Assembly: GCF_034190915.1 (NCBI RefSeq)
Contig: NW_026947486.1
Span: forward strand, 99,615,123-99,679,122
Direction: 5' to 3'
From: Cavia porcellus
Taxonomy: Eukaryota > Chordata > Mammalia > Rodentia > Caviidae
DNA: 64,000 nt
Every line of letters begins with the position of its first letter. The stretch's first letter is position 1. Made by a program: the position numbers and the translations under genes. The notes below the pieces were generated by a model. The model searched no databases. It was not told the origin of the DNA and saw nothing but the letters and a program-made list of their open reading frames with translations. Below, one piece after another: positions 44,450-56,069 of this stretch.

Positions 44450-44775
44450 TCTTGTTTTAAAATTTTATTTAAAGAAAAAAAAAATGAAACGGTAAAAGCG
44501 TACAAGTACTATGAAATTTAAAATAAAACGGTAAGCAATCACTAGTTAATAGATTACATATTGTCATCTTAAAAACAGTTGTTCGAGTTACAAAATTAAA
44601 GCATACAAAGTGGACATTCAAACAGAGAGACTGCAAACAGTTGTGTTCAATGATCCAACAAAAAGTTAGTAATCTGGTCATCTATCTTACACACCTAAAC
44701 ACACTTGCAGTATCCTTTAGAGCACTTTCTTTTCCTCTCTTTTTTACAATAACATTTACACATCAGTTCTCATTG

Positions 44776-44814
<39 letters not shown>

Positions 44815-44882
44815 GAAGAGAATAAAACCAAATATGACAAAACAAAGCAGTCAGTCAAACCAAAGGATGTACATAGTACATG
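44450..44882 (-). repeat. Dispersed repeat shared with 25.30-25.73 kb
   Basis: Same sequence as the 25.3-kb copy with few differences, except that a T-run of about 36 (44777-44813) replaces a short one. Minus strand has AATAAA near 44465. Confidence 0.65.
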
Positions 44883-45533
44883 ACATTAAATCTTTAATCC
44901 AACATGAAAAACTCAACCTCTAGTGACATAAAAAAAAAAGCTTCTCAATACACTCTATAACTTACACCGATTAGATAAAAGCACTGCACAGCCCCTTCTA
45001 CTAGCTTGTCATGTTTAGTGTTAACAGGAATCCTGTGCCTGCTAAAACAGTTTTTGTGTCACTGACCTATATATCCCCACCTTAATATACCCCCTTAATT
45101 AAATAAGAAAACAGCAAGCTCAGTCAACCCTTCATGTATAATTCACATAACCATTAATTTACACTTTAATGCTGACAACTGTAAACTACCCATACAATTG
45201 TTTTTTTGGAAACTACCCTAAGACAGAAGCTACTCACACCATGCTACTCTCTTGCTAGTTCCAAAAAAGCAACAAAAACTATCATCAATGATCAAAGCTA
45301 GAAGCAGGTACAGTCACACAACTCCAAGGTCCAATTTCACACTCTGAAAAAAAACTACACACCCTGTTAACAATTGGGATGTTCGATACTAGAGTAACAT
45401 AATATTCTAGAAATGATTCCTGGAAATATTGCTTTGCCATATCACACTGATGGTCAGTACCTCAGGGCCCACCGGCTTACACAAATGCACACTTTAAGGT
45501 TTCCTGAGAAAGCCTTTCCCTAACCAGAATTAC
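44883..45533 (-). other. AT-rich 3'UTR-like sequence, source unidentified
   Basis: About 650 bp without coding potential on either strand and without a repeat family I recognise. It continues from the repeat at 44.45-44.88 kb. Read on the minus strand it lies between a GC-rich promoter-like block (45.58-45.83 kb) and an AATAAA near 44465, so it could be a non-coding transcript or a retrocopied 3' UTR. Read on the plus strand it ends in a 21-base A-run (45534-45554), which would instead fit a retrocopy in plus orientation. Confidence 0.35.
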
Positions 45534-45579
45534 AAAAAAAAAAAAAAAAAAAAACAGTCTTGCCTTTTTGAAAACTTAC

Positions 45580-45830
45580 TTCGCGCTGGCAGCTTCATTA
45601 ACATAGAACCGCCAACACCCAATCCCGAGCCACTTACTTCTAACCAACCCCGCCCCACTTCCGCCCCGCAGTTCCACCCCGCGGGTTCCTGTGCTCCACG
45701 CTGAAGGCCAACCAGAGGGCTGCAGCGCCAGGAACCCCCCCTCCTCCCCAGCACGCCTCAGCTGGGGCTGCGGGGCGCAGCAAGGGAGGGCCCTTGTGAA
45801 AAACCCAAATCCAAAAGTGGCTAGTAAGAG
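45580..45830 (-). promoter_or_regulatory. GC-rich, CpG-containing block with GC boxes
   Basis: Contains CCGCCCC-type GC boxes (around 45647-45668), an ETS-like CACTTCCG, several CpGs and a CCAAT (45621). The density stands out from the AT-rich flanks. Promoter activity is inferred, not shown; orientation is a guess from the adjoining AT-rich block. Confidence 0.4.
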
Positions 45831-45873
45831 CTACCGCACAGGGCCAAAGGCTAGGGTATCTGTACCGATCATC

Positions 45874-45876
<3 letters not shown>

Positions 45877-45933
<57 letters not shown>

Positions 45934-45935
45934 AT
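45877..45935. repeat. (TTTC)n microsatellite
   Basis: Uninterrupted tetranucleotide run. Confidence 0.97.
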
Positions 45936-46269
45936 GTTGGTTTGGATACAAGGGCTCATTATGTATGATAGGATTTTCGGTGCAGTAAAAGAGAGAATAT
46001 AAAATAAAAATAGCCCTTATTCTAAGGACGCAGAAAGAACTCCATGACCTCAGGGGCCTGGCTTTCTCTGCTGGTAACCTGGTGTGGGGGGCACACATAT
46101 AGTTTCTGACTGGGGTGGTGCTTAAAGTGCTATTGCTGATGTGTGGGCAGCAGATTGGGACTCTTTTCGCGCCATGGGTAAATTGTCATAAGGGAGGAGA
46201 AAGTGACCTTAAGGTAAACATCCCCTGGTCCCGCCACCCACTGACATAATATCCTAGCTAGGGAAAAAT

Positions 46270-46373
46270 TCTTTCAGTGTACCCTCAACTGGCCTCAAAC
46301 TCCCAGTGTTTCTCCTGCCTCTGCTTCCTAGGTGCTGGGATTACAGGCATGCCCACCACACCTGGCATCTCCT
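46270..46373 (-). repeat. B1-like SINE
   Basis: 'ctcaactggcctcaaactcc', 'cctaggtgctgggattacag', 'cccaccacacctggca'. Confidence 0.9.
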
Positions 46374-47748
46374 ATTTTTAAATAGGAACCTGTGAACAAA
46401 AGGTCAGGAATACATTCTATTGTGCCCTCCACTCAAGAATTTTTGCTTTTAGTTTTTCGAACAAGACATTATCCCCTGCTAAGCTTGGGTGGCTTCCAAT
46501 TGGTTGGCTTAAATGACAAAGCTTCTCTACATCCTTACTGGGCCCCTGCATGCTGGGGCACCTCCCCCAACTCCCTTGACCCTGGCTATGCCCCCCAGGC
46601 TCACACAGACTCCCTTCTGCCCCAAGTGGCTATTTCCAGCAGGAATTCTCCCCTCAATTTAGCTTCCAGTCATCATTCAGACATCTGTCCAAGTACTTCC
46701 ACCTCCCTGAAACTTTCTTTAACCTTCTTCACACTGTGTGCCTGGTCAGTTGTCTCCCTTACACTGCAGCCTAGGAACTGCCAAGTGTATTTCCCCAGAT
46801 TCACTGGTAGGTCCACCCTGAAAGGTAAATGAGACCATAACCCACGCAAGGACGATAGAGACACTCTGCCACAATGACGAAGTTCATTTGGCACAGGGAC
46901 TGGTTGCTCATAGACAGAGAGCAGCCCTGAGGGTAGGAAGTCATAGTCTTATATACCTGAAAACCACAGCAGACAGAATGGGTGCACTGGCAAAAACAGC
47001 CCCTCAGGAAGGCATAAGGATACATTTAGAGGTGGAATTGTGAGTGACAGGAATGCCATCAGTCTGTGTGGTTGCTGCAGTTCTCAGGAACAGTACGCGT
47101 GTGTCATTGTGGTCCGTGCTGTCCTAGTAAAAATCTGCAGGGGCGGCTGGGTTGCACACTTTAATTCCCTCCTCCCCGGGCCCTGGAGCTCACTGCTCCA
47201 TCACATTCACCTGAGCAAGCCCAAGTAGCAAAGAGCAGTGAGGGGTGACCCTTCCCCATGGGTCCCTGCTGGTAATGTACCTGTGTCAGGACAGGAAGGC
47301 ACTACGCCTAATTACTCTTTATTCTTTGTGAAGGTGTTCATACAGTGACAGACAGAGTCATCCTTACAATAAATGTATGTATGCTTACTGTGTGCTATGT
47401 TAAAGAGAACTGTCTCCCTCTGCAGCAACCGTACATGTCCCGAACAAAAGGATTTGCGCTCCCTAAACTCGTATTTCCTCTAACTGCAAAGCATTACAAC
47501 GCATATTCAAAGCTATCTGACTCTCTTGGCCTGGCTTTGTGGGAACAGGGGTAAAAGAAACTAACCACAAAAATGTTGATATCCTGTTCACTGCTCTTGT
47601 TAGGAGTTTAAACAGTCATTCATCTCTGACTCAGCAATTTGATGTCATCTACCAGCATCTACAGAGCTGTAGCAGGCAAACTTGGAAAGTCAGTGCCAAA
47701 GAACACATGGCTTCCCTCACAACCCTCAGACTTCAAAGAGGACCAATG
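46374..47748. other. Unassigned sequence
   Basis: The part at 46.56-46.80 kb is reminiscent of L2 (cctccctgaaactttcttta, ccttcttcacactgtgtgcc). The 46.83-47.23 kb part is GC-moderate and could be an old LTR. No gene called. Confidence 0.3.
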
Positions 47749-47749
47749 T

Positions 47750-47848
47750 AGCCAGGCATGGCAGCACAAGGGAGACTGAGGCAGGAGGCTCGCCCCAGGT
47801 TCAAGGTCAGTCTGGGCTACATAGTGAGACACTGTCTCAAAAAACAAA
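47750..47848 (+). repeat. B1-like SINE
   Basis: 'gccaggcatggcagcacaag', 'ctgggctacatagtgagaca'. Confidence 0.88.
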
Positions 47849-48305
47849 GAGGCCCAGTATACTGGATGCATTTAACAACATTCGCTTATATTAAGTGTAC
47901 ACATTAGTTTACCCTGGAGAGTTGGAATATGATGATTTGAGCTCATCCAATGAAATACAGACACAGGTTTTTCCCCAAAAGCACTTCAGTAAGAAGTGAG
48001 AATCATAAAAAGGGGACAACGATCTTTTTGGCATTTTTCATTTTGCAACAAAGGTAAAATAATAATATACTAATATGTTGTTATTTTTCTTTGTTATACA
48101 GAAAACGGACCATTTGTCAATTTGCCCTCTCCCAAATGTGTTCCAGCCATGAGCTGAATGTGCTGAATGCAGGTAGTAGCAAGGTCTACCAGGCCATCAA
48201 CTATAAAACTTCCCTATCAATGAAAACAGCTCAGCTGTCACTCCTCTACAATATTTGGGGTTTTGGACATCTTTTGGCAATTGTACACTGTCAAGAAAAT
48301 AAGTA

Positions 48306-48446
48306 AATGCTGGGCATTGTGGCACATGCCTATAATCCCAGCATTTGAGAGGCTGAGCAGAAGGACTGCTGGGAGTTTAAGACCAGCCTGGGCTACAAAG
48401 TGAGCCCAAGGCCAGCCACTGCACAGCAAGACCTTGCCCCAAAAAG
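48306..48446 (+). repeat. B1-like SINE
   Basis: 'tgctgggcattgtggcacat', 'agaccagcctgggctacaaa', 'gcaagaccttgccccaaaaa'. Confidence 0.93.
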
Positions 48447-48454
48447 ACAAGAAA

Positions 48455-48499
<45 letters not shown>

Positions 48500-48502
48500 A
48501 AT
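48447..48502. repeat. (GAAA)n microsatellite in the SINE tail
   Basis: Tail of the preceding B1-like SINE expanded as GAAA units. Confidence 0.93.
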
Positions 48503-49734
48503 TCAAATATTGACCAGCTAGGTACCAGTGCAAAAGTTTTATTAACGCAAACACACTCCTAAGGAAATAGCAATGGCTAAGTCTCCTTGGGGCTTAGGGA
48601 AGTATCTAAAGAGGAAATCTACAATTAAAGTACTGGACTGTAGAAGACTGCATGGGTCCCTTTCCTTAAATGCAGAGCAACTGCTGCAACATTAGTTAAA
48701 TTGAGTCTTCTTTCCATATACTGATATGTACAGAGCACTCTGTGCTATTCCCTTGTCCCTTCACTTGGCTCTAAGCAGTGCAAATAAGGCCAGCTGAAGT
48801 ACTGATATGGAATCTTTGGGGCTATTCTAAGACATGAGCACAGCAGGATGGCAGAGCCAGTCAGCTCCAGGAATGTCAACTGGGTATGAGCCTCTAAATA
48901 AAGAGGACATGAGTCCCCAGGGCACAAATTTACATATCAAAAACTGAAGCAACAGCCTCCAAAAACAATTCAGTTACTACCTTAATTGAATCATGCAGAT
49001 TGATCCTTCTTCATCTGATTCTCCTGCTGTTTTGCCAAGATGCTTTTCTCCCTACCTGGTTCTCCAGCTCAGGTTACTCAGGAGTTTCTGCCATCCTCAC
49101 TGCCCCTCATCCTCAAGCCATCCCCTTCTTCACAAGATGATAAGTTCTGGGACAGGCCTTGGATCTGGGCCTTTGTCCACATATCCTCACTGGGATCAGG
49201 CTTAGGACCCCTTGGCTGTTCTTAACTTTGAATATGTCTCGGTGATTTTACTCTCACCGTGGGTTGCATTGGAGGTGGTAGATTGGAATTAACTTGCTAG
49301 GATTTCAACAATGTCTCGGTGGGTTTATAAATACAACTTTTTGGATTGTGAGGAAGACTGGAAAAGGGATTACAATACTTGGATTACAGTACTCAATATT
49401 TGGGGTCACAATAGTGGATAATGAAATTCTATAGATTTTAGCATTCTAGGAATGATACCCATTCTTACCATATATAAATCTTTCAAGATTTTGACTTTCA
49501 AATATATGCTTGGGAGTGAATTGATGAAGCTGGATACTGCCAGTTTATCCTACTGAGTACAGTGAAACATTGCAATTTAAACATTTTTATCAAGAAACTG
49601 TTTTTCGTTTGATGCACACATGATCAAGAGTCATACAGCAACACAGAGCCTTTTTTGGTCGTCTGACTCTAAACTCACAACACAAAACTACTTTTAAAAG
49701 TATTATTAATAAACTCATCTTTAAAATGGGAAGT
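48503..49734. other. Unassigned sequence
   Basis: No gene or clear repeat recognised. Confidence 0.3.
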
Positions 49735-49787
49735 TTTTTTTTTTTGTTTTGTTTTTTTTGTTTTTTGTTTTTTTTGTTTGTTTGTTT

Positions 49788-49828
<41 letters not shown>

Positions 49829-49856
49829 TACCAGGAATCAAACTCATGACCTCGAA
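49735..49856 (-). repeat. Truncated ID-like SINE with very long poly(T)
   Basis: About 90 bases of T with scattered G, then 'gtaccaggaatcaaactcat'. The A-box half is missing. Confidence 0.8.
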
Positions 49857-50244
49857 GAAAGGAATATCTTAATATACCATGATTGTGTTTTTCCAATACC
49901 CAGTGCAGGAATATTTCAATTGTTTTCATTAAGGGTACTCCATTCCCATATCATCTAGTGGAGAATAGAAGGTATCTATGAAGTCTTGAGTACGAGCTTG
50001 CTGGAAAACGTCCAGTGCTATTTAATTCCTGCCTAAAGTACCAGATGTATCAGCAAATCTGGGTTTATTTGAGAGACATTCTTGTCTTGTAATTTGCAGT
50101 TTCTAAGGCTTCCTCTCTAGATATCCGCATTTCTGAAAGTAAAATAAGAAACCACAACATTGATTTTAGAGAATTAAAATTCTAGCACAAAACAATTTGT
50201 CAACATTACTTTTAATTTTTAGGTAACCAGAATAATGCTAAGGA

Positions 50245-50326
50245 CTGACGATGTACTTTAGTGGTGGTGCTCTTGACTGGCGTGTAGGAGGCCCTAGTTT
50301 CCATCCCCAGCACCATAAAAGCAAAA
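50245..50326 (+). repeat. ID-like SINE, old
   Basis: 'gactgacgatgtactttagt' and 'agtttccatccccagcacca'. Confidence 0.7.
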
Positions 50327-50524
50327 AAAGCCTTAGCTTTTTATCTTTTTCAATGAATCATTGGCCATGCTATAAGAGTTATGTGGACAATATCAGTGAC
50401 AACAGCTAGTGTCACTTTTGTATACTTTGGGGTACAAAGGCCACAGCAACAGATAATCTGCAGTCCTCTAGAAAAAGAGATTTTTGATTTTTCAGTGTAT
50501 TTCACAATAAAAGTGGTGTTCACC

Positions 50525-50900
50525 TCTTCACAGGCTGAGGCAGGAAGATTGCAAATTGAGGTCTGTGGAGAGTGGCTGAATATGTGTGAGGCTAAAGCCA
50601 GGTCAGCACAGAGAACCCTGAGCACCCAAGGCGAGCCATGTGAACAAGCTGTTCCATCTCCAAGAATGCAAGGTGCCCCAGGTGAGACAGGCAAACAAGG
50701 TGTTAGGCAGAGAAGTTTCACCTGACAATAACCTCCTGAGTGTATAAATAAGCAGGCTGCAGTCATCTGGCAGTTGTTTCCCTCCCACTGGGAGAGGTGG
50801 CTCCACCTGACATCAGCTTTCTGCATCTTGACTTTTGTTTTTCTTGATCCTCCACCATCCCCCTCTCCGGAGTTTCAAGAGCTGTGCTGGGTGTGTGAGA
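50525..50900. other. LTR- or promoter-like sequence, unassigned
   Basis: Contains TATAAATA at 50743-50750 with GC-moderate flanks. A 158-codon minus-strand open frame (50350-50826) covers it but shows no recognisable motif. Confidence 0.3.
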
Positions 50901-50953
50901 GGCCTGAATAACATACATTGACCCGGTCTCAAAAGAAAAAATAGAAATTGGAA

Positions 50954-51008
50954 AGGGCTGGTGATGTAGCTCAGTGGTTGGAAGCCCCTGGCTTCAATTC
51001 CATATGAG
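50954..51008 (+). repeat. ID-like SINE, truncated
   Basis: 'agggctggtgatgtagctca' then 'ggcttcaattcc'. Confidence 0.7.
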
Positions 51009-51276
51009 AGATGCTAGAAGGAGAGAGCAGCAGCCACAGTGAGAAGGACAGACAGACTTCTAGTCCCTCTTTTTGGTTTCCGTAGTCCCATGCAAATCTT
51101 TCATTTCTAGATTTTAATGCCCATCCCCTTAGATCTTGGAACAGAAAAATTAAACAATATGTTTTCCAAACGTGATTCCCACTATGTCCTAATCTCATTA
51201 TCATGAAAAGTTACCTAAGCTCAAGATGAGAGACAGTTTCACCCACCTATATATTGGAAGTGATAATCCAAGAAAG

Positions 51277-51372
51277 AGGGCTGGGAGTTCTGGCACAAGT
51301 GCCTGCCTGCCTGGCAAGTGCAAGGTCACAAGTTCGTTCTCCACTCAAAAAAAAAAAAAAAAAAAAAAAAAC
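51277..51372 (+). repeat. ID-like SINE
   Basis: 'gagggctgggagttctggca', 'ggtcacaagttcgttctcca', then an A-run of about 25. Confidence 0.75.
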
Positions 51373-51539
51373 CAAAAAAAACAAAGAGTTCTTTTGTGCA
51401 TCAAGACCGACCCTCAGAGCATTCAGTAAGCAGTTAATAAATGCTTTCACAACCATGTTCTTCTCAGACAATTGTTTTGTAGTACTGGAAATAGAACCCA
51501 GGGCTACTCTATCACTGAACCATATTCCAGATTTTCTTT

Positions 51540-51548
51540 CATTCTTTA

Positions 51549-51579
<31 letters not shown>

Positions 51580-51672
51580 TTTTTTTTTTTTTTTGAGGCA
51601 GGGTCTCCCTGTATAGTCCATACTTTGGCCTATAGAGCCCCTTTCCCTTCACCAGCTATTTGAAAGTCTACA
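51540..51672 (-). repeat. B1-like SINE fragment with (TTTC)n/poly(T) tail
   Basis: TTTC units and T-run followed by 'gaggcagggtctccctgtat'. The other half is degraded. Confidence 0.7.
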
Positions 51673-51714
51673 GTAGGAGAATCACAAATTCGAGAGCCTG
51701 AAAGCCAAAAGATA

Positions 51715-51775
51715 AAAACTTCTAAGGATATAGCTCAATGCAAGACCTTGCGTTCAATGCCCAGTAGCACTTAGG
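51715..51775 (+). repeat. ID-like SINE, degenerate
   Basis: 'ctaaggatatagctcaatgc' and 'gcgttcaatgcccagtagca'. Confidence 0.65.
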
Positions 51776-51879
51776 ATGGGGCAGGTGGCAGTGTTTTAGT
51801 ACTGTTGCTGCTCATAAAAATAGTTTTTAAAGCTCTTAGCTGTTTACAGCTCCTAGAAGATGCTTACAGCTCCCAAATA

Positions 51880-52505
51880 AGCATTGCAACAAACTGAGGC
51901 CAATAAAGTGAGCAGCACCGAGGGTCTTAGAGGCAGGTGTACAGCTTTATTTACACTGGTAGGCTTGGCTGAGATCCTTCCCCAAAGAGCGAAGCACACA
52001 ATTCTGAGGGAGCAGGACGTTTATAGGATTTATGGCCATGTAGGAGGTACAAGAACGCAGTGCTTGCCATGAATTGACTGCACAGAAAGTTGCACTGAAT
52101 TCCACATTTTTAGCATACAGCAGAGACAAGGACAAGAAGTTACACAAGTCTGGTAACAACAGAAACTTGACAGAGAGCAAAAGTTTTGTTGAAGGCCAGG
52201 AAGTGGGATGCTGAAGGGCGGCAGGTGTGCGGGGTGATGGGAAGGTGTGGGGGTGGGGATGGGGCCGTGTTTGGGAGCAGGTGTTTTTTCTGCCTCAGAA
52301 GGGGTGCATCTGTACAGCAAGAAGACGAAGACGGAGACCAAAGGGTCAATGGAGAGTCAGGCCCAAGAACCCTACACATTTTCTGCACCATTAATAGGAA
52401 TGGTCTCCCTTAGTGAGTGTACTGGGGACAAATGTGACACAGCACGGGTAACAATGTTTAGGTGAGAAATGTCCAGAAAAACAATGTTTAAACTCTACCA
52501 CGCAC
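51880..52505. other. Unassigned sequence, possibly an old minus-strand LTR
   Basis: 'acagctttatttacactggt' is the reverse of a TATAAA-like/polyadenylation region, and the GC-rich 52.2-52.3 kb part would lie upstream of it on the minus strand. No family or target duplication identified. Confidence 0.3.
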
Positions 52506-52512
52506 CTTCTCT

Positions 52513-52670
52513 TTTTGAGGCAAGGTTTTACTACGTGGTTCAGGTGACCTAGAATGCTTGGAACACACTATTTTATGGAAGCTGGTTTCAAAAGCACTAT
52601 GTAGCCCGGGCTGGGAACAACCTCACTATGTAGACAGGGTTGGCCTGCAATTTGCCCTCCTAACTGGGCC
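52513..52670 (-). repeat. B1-like SINE fragments
   Basis: 'ttttgaggcaaggttttact' and 'cactatgtagcccgggctgg' and 'tagacagggttggcctgcaa', broken pieces of one or two copies. Confidence 0.6.
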
Positions 52671-53484
52671 CCCGTGGTGGCATTCAGATTTGTATTGCAA
52701 AGCGCACTCAGGTTCCACTCTCTTGACTCTTCTTGCCAGCCAGCTGTCCCTCTGGCCTGCCCCCTTCCCACCCTCCCAGGGGATTGTGGGTCAACTCTCA
52801 CCTCCCCCCAAGGCCATGAGGAGGGCTGTTAATGTCCAGTCCCCACAACTACTGATGCCTTGCCAAGGCCAGGCTGCAGCATGGAGGCCTCTGGGACCCT
52901 AGGCGCTTCACAGCAGGCCTCGCTAGGGAAGCAGCTGGCAAAGTAAGCAAGGAACCACCCAGCAGGGTGCTGCCCTGGGTTCCCTGAGTCCTGAGAGACC
53001 AGGGTTGGACCTCTTCCAGTTAAGATGCAGAGTGGAGAAGGCCCCTTGGAACCAGCAAGTCAGTGCTTCACAAATGCGCTGATGTGGGGTTCAGTTTGCT
53101 TGCTGGCACTTGGGAGGGGGTTTGCAAGATGTCTCCAGTGCTTCCTGGCCTGGGGAGCCTGATGGCTTTCCGGGAGTGGCTCCCTTCCTCTCTACCCTTG
53201 GGTGACTGTTCTTAGGGCTTAGCCTTTCATGTTTATCCGTGCTGAAGAGTACCAAAGGGTTGCAAATCAGAGCCGTTTCCGTCCTGCGAATGGCGAAGAT
53301 GTGCGCTGGGCAGGGTAGCTATTGCCACTCCTTTCAGGTGCTCCTCGCAGGGCCACAAGAGCCCAGTCTGTAGCTGACGTGAGGGCGCCATTCAACCCGA
53401 GGTCGTCTTTTTTTGAATGGGGGAGATAGCTCAAAAGAGAGACATAACCAAGCAAGGGGCACCCTAGTACACACTACAACCTCA
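52671..53484. other. Unassigned GC-moderate sequence
   Basis: A CpG-containing patch lies near 53275-53405. Open frames short, no motif recognised. Confidence 0.3.
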
Positions 53485-53597
53485 AGCCCTTTTTCTTGCA
53501 GGGTCTGGCCCATGTGCCCAGGCCGGCCTGGGACTTGAGATCCCAGCCTTGTGAGTAGCTGAGATTCAAGGCCTGCTGTGCCTCAATGCCAGGCCAC
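53485..53597 (-). repeat. B1-like SINE, degenerate
   Basis: 'ttgcagggtctggcccatgt', 'gtgagtagctgagattcaag'. Confidence 0.65.
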
Positions 53598-53721
53598 CTA
53601 GAATCTTTCTCAGTACTTCTGGCTACCTGTTTCTACCCAGCTTGGTAGGTCAGGGAAACTCCTGTAGGACTGGTCAAATTGTGGTTTCAGTGCCTACATT
53701 GCTTGACTTAACAGTATGATA

Positions 53722-53777
53722 ACTGTTTCTTGGTCTTTTGGCTAAGATTATGTACAGTATGAGTCTCATGTAGTTTC
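53722..53777 (+). pseudogene. U2 snRNA pseudogene, 3'-truncated
   Basis: The first 39 bases match the 5' end of U2 snRNA at about 30 positions, including the uninterrupted 'cttttggctaagat' core that contains stem I. Similarity then fades after about 55 bases, before the Sm site. No U2 promoter elements are seen upstream, so it is a retro-pseudogene, not a working gene. Confidence 0.85.
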
Positions 53778-54074
53778 TGGGTGGGAATCACATAAAGCCA
53801 CAAGGTTCTTGGGGAAAGGAGAAGACATGTTGCCAGTCAGCAGAAGTTCTTGGGTGTGTGCAAACCCAGGGGAGCTGATTGCACTTCCAATTTTGTTTCG
53901 TGAGCAGTGGAGTGGTAGGAAACTAGTGGAGTCTGTAGCTGCACAGCTAAGTTTCATTAATGTTTGTCACCTTTGAATTGCTCCCTATTAAAGTATGCCT
54001 CATCATTCTTTCTCTGCTGAGACGTGTAGTGTAGCTCTTCCCTCGGGCCATGGCAAGCACCGCTCTGTTCAATG

Positions 54075-54430
54075 TTCTATGAGCTTGTGCTCTCTAAGCT
54101 GGTATTCTGTGACGGCCTGTTTCACCTGGCATAATTTCATCAAGATTCATGGATGTTGTAGCAGAATTTCCTTTCTTTTTATGACTGAATTTATGACTGA
54201 ATTGTACTCCATTGTACTGATTTCCACATTCGTTTTCTGTCTTTGTAGTGCTGAGGTTCCAATGCAGATCTTGACCCATGCTGAGTCTAGAGATTTTTTT
54301 GACTGGGCTTCAGGCCAAGCAGCAGAGTCCACATTTTGTTTATCCATTATTCTGTGGCTGGAAACTTGGTTGTTTCTGTCTGTGAAGAGATTGCAAACAG
54401 TACTGCTTTGAGCATGAATGTGCATCATTT
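54075..54430 (-). repeat. L1 fragment, antisense
   Basis: 'catcaagattcatggatgtt', 'gaattgtactccattgtact', 'tccattattctgtggctgga', the familiar antisense L1 3' order. Confidence 0.75.
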
Positions 54431-54431
54431 C

Positions 54432-54436
<5 letters not shown>

Positions 54437-54484
<48 letters not shown>

Positions 54485-54498
54485 GCATGTGTGTGTGG
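54437..54498. repeat. (GT)n microsatellite
   Basis: GT run of about 44 bases with GC/CA interruptions at its end. Confidence 0.97.
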
Positions 54499-54695
54499 TA
54501 CTGGGGATTGAACCTAGACCACTGCTAATGTTGGAACAACACTACTGCCGAGCTGTATCCTTGGGGCTTTCTTGAGTTTAATTTTGCAATGGGGTCTTGT
54601 TAAGTTTCCCAGGCTTGCATCAATCTCTTGATCCTCTGGTCTCAACTTCCTAAAGTAGCTGAAATTCTGGATGTGCATCATCTCACCCAGCTTTT
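54496..54695 (-). repeat. Composite ID/B1 (B4-like) SINE
   Basis: An ID-like half ('ggtactggggattgaaccta', 'gccgagctgtatccttgggg') is followed by a B1-like half ('gcaatggggtcttgttaagt', 'tgcatcatctcacccagc') in the same orientation. Confidence 0.8.
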
Positions 54696-54844
54696 TATCT
54701 ACTTTTCAGTTGAGCTTCTTTTGAATACTTATTCATCATAGGTCTATGTTTTTTTAGGCGCCACAAGCAACAGCTAATGTCTATTGGGCTGAGTGTAGAT
54801 CAGGTAGTCTTCTCAGTTCCTTCTCAGTTCAGTCCATGTTGTTA

Positions 54845-54990
54845 GCCCGACTTGATGGTTCAGGCCTATAATCACAGCACACTGGAAGCTGAAGCAGGAG
54901 GATCCTTGCCAGTTTGAGACCAGTGAGCTCAAGGGCAGCCTGAACTGCATAGTGAGACCCTCAAACAAACAAAAAGACAAAAAAAAAAAT
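54845..54990 (+). repeat. B1-like SINE with target duplication
   Basis: 'gcccgacttgatggttcagg', 'cctgaactgcatagtgagac', A-rich tail; flanked by tccatgttg on both sides (54832 and 54990). Confidence 0.9.
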
Positions 54991-55000
54991 CCATGTTGCT

Positions 55001-55145
55001 GAGCTAGGCATAGTTGTGGGTCTGGAGTGCCAGCTACTTAGGAGACCAAAGGAAGAGGGCACCTTGAGCTGAGGAGTTGGAGAGCGGCCTGGGCAAGAGG
55101 ATATCATGTCTCAGCAAAACAGAAACAAAATAAAACAAAACAAAA
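55001..55145 (+). repeat. B1-like SINE, second in tandem
   Basis: 'gctaggcatagttgtgggtc', 'agcggcctgggcaagaggat', tail of aaaac units. Confidence 0.8.
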
Positions 55146-55680
55146 TCATAGCCTTAGCCCTACTGCTGCCTTATATACATTCGGTTATACAGGCTGTAGC
55201 CCAATCTGTGCATTACAAATATCTTTCCACTTTGCCAGAACTTTGCTTTATGAGGTTTTCTACTTTGGGATGATTTTCTGTATATGACCTAGTAAAATTT
55301 TGTGTTTAATTCTGACTTGGAGAGTCTTACCAAACATAATTTTTCCATTTGTGGTTTTCAGCAGATGACAGATTTACATCTGAATACGTTATCAGATTTT
55401 TTAAAAAAACATGATGATTTAACCTAAGTAGGATCCATGCCTGCACATGCACACCCTTAGGAAGGAAGTGTTTTTTCCTTCTTCCTACTAGAGAGTGAAT
55501 TTAGGCCTCCTCGTGGAGTGATGGATCCTTTTTCCATCTATATGAAATGGTTTATTTATCATATGCTTTATGTACATTGGTCGTATGACTCTGATATAAA
55601 AGCTCTTTGTGTCATTGTGTCTCTTTTTATTTGTCTTGTGGTAGTGGGGCTTTAAAAACTCAGGTTATTTGTGACGAGCT
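55146..55680. other. Unassigned AT-rich sequence
   Basis: Possibly antisense L1-derived (gccttatatacattcggtta), but not convincing. No gene. Confidence 0.3.
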
Positions 55681-55684
55681 CTCT

Positions 55685-55805
55685 CCAGCCCTTTTTTATT
55701 TTTATGTCTTACTTTGAGATGAGTTCTCCCTAGGTGGCTAATTCCTGTGCCTTGCTGCCCCCGCCACAGAGCGTGCTGGGATTACAGAGGTGGTCTAACG
55801 CCTGT
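55685..55805 (-). repeat. B1-like SINE, degenerate
   Basis: 'tactttgagatgagttctcc', 'gcgtgctgggattacagagg'. Confidence 0.75.
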
Positions 55806-56069
55806 TTTTCTTTCAATATCCTACTAGCTTCAGTTTACAAGTATTGGCGATATTTAGCTAGAAGGGTGCTTTGTGTTCATTCATAAAGGAGAATGATCAA
55901 TGGGATTCTGCTTTGGGCAGTAGGGTTACTCCATGAATTAAAATACTTGCGCACTTTTCCTTCACTAAGTATGTTAGTATTTAATAAATATGTTTATTTG
56001 TCTGTCTCTGTCTCTGTTTCTTCCTGCCTGGCTGTGTGTCTCTGTGCATGCATGCATGCCCATGCACGT

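Noticed and set aside
45640..46098. 152-codon minus-strand open frame over the GC-rich block
   Set aside because: It runs through the (TTTC)n repeat as ERKK repeats and shows no motif; I keep only the promoter-like reading of the GC-rich block.
50350..50826. 158-codon minus-strand open frame, Cys-rich
   Set aside because: No recognisable motif, and it overlaps a TATA-containing LTR-like stretch and SINE-like sequence.
53722..53777. Functional U2 snRNA gene
   Set aside because: Truncated before the Sm site, about a quarter of the matched bases changed, and no upstream snRNA promoter element.
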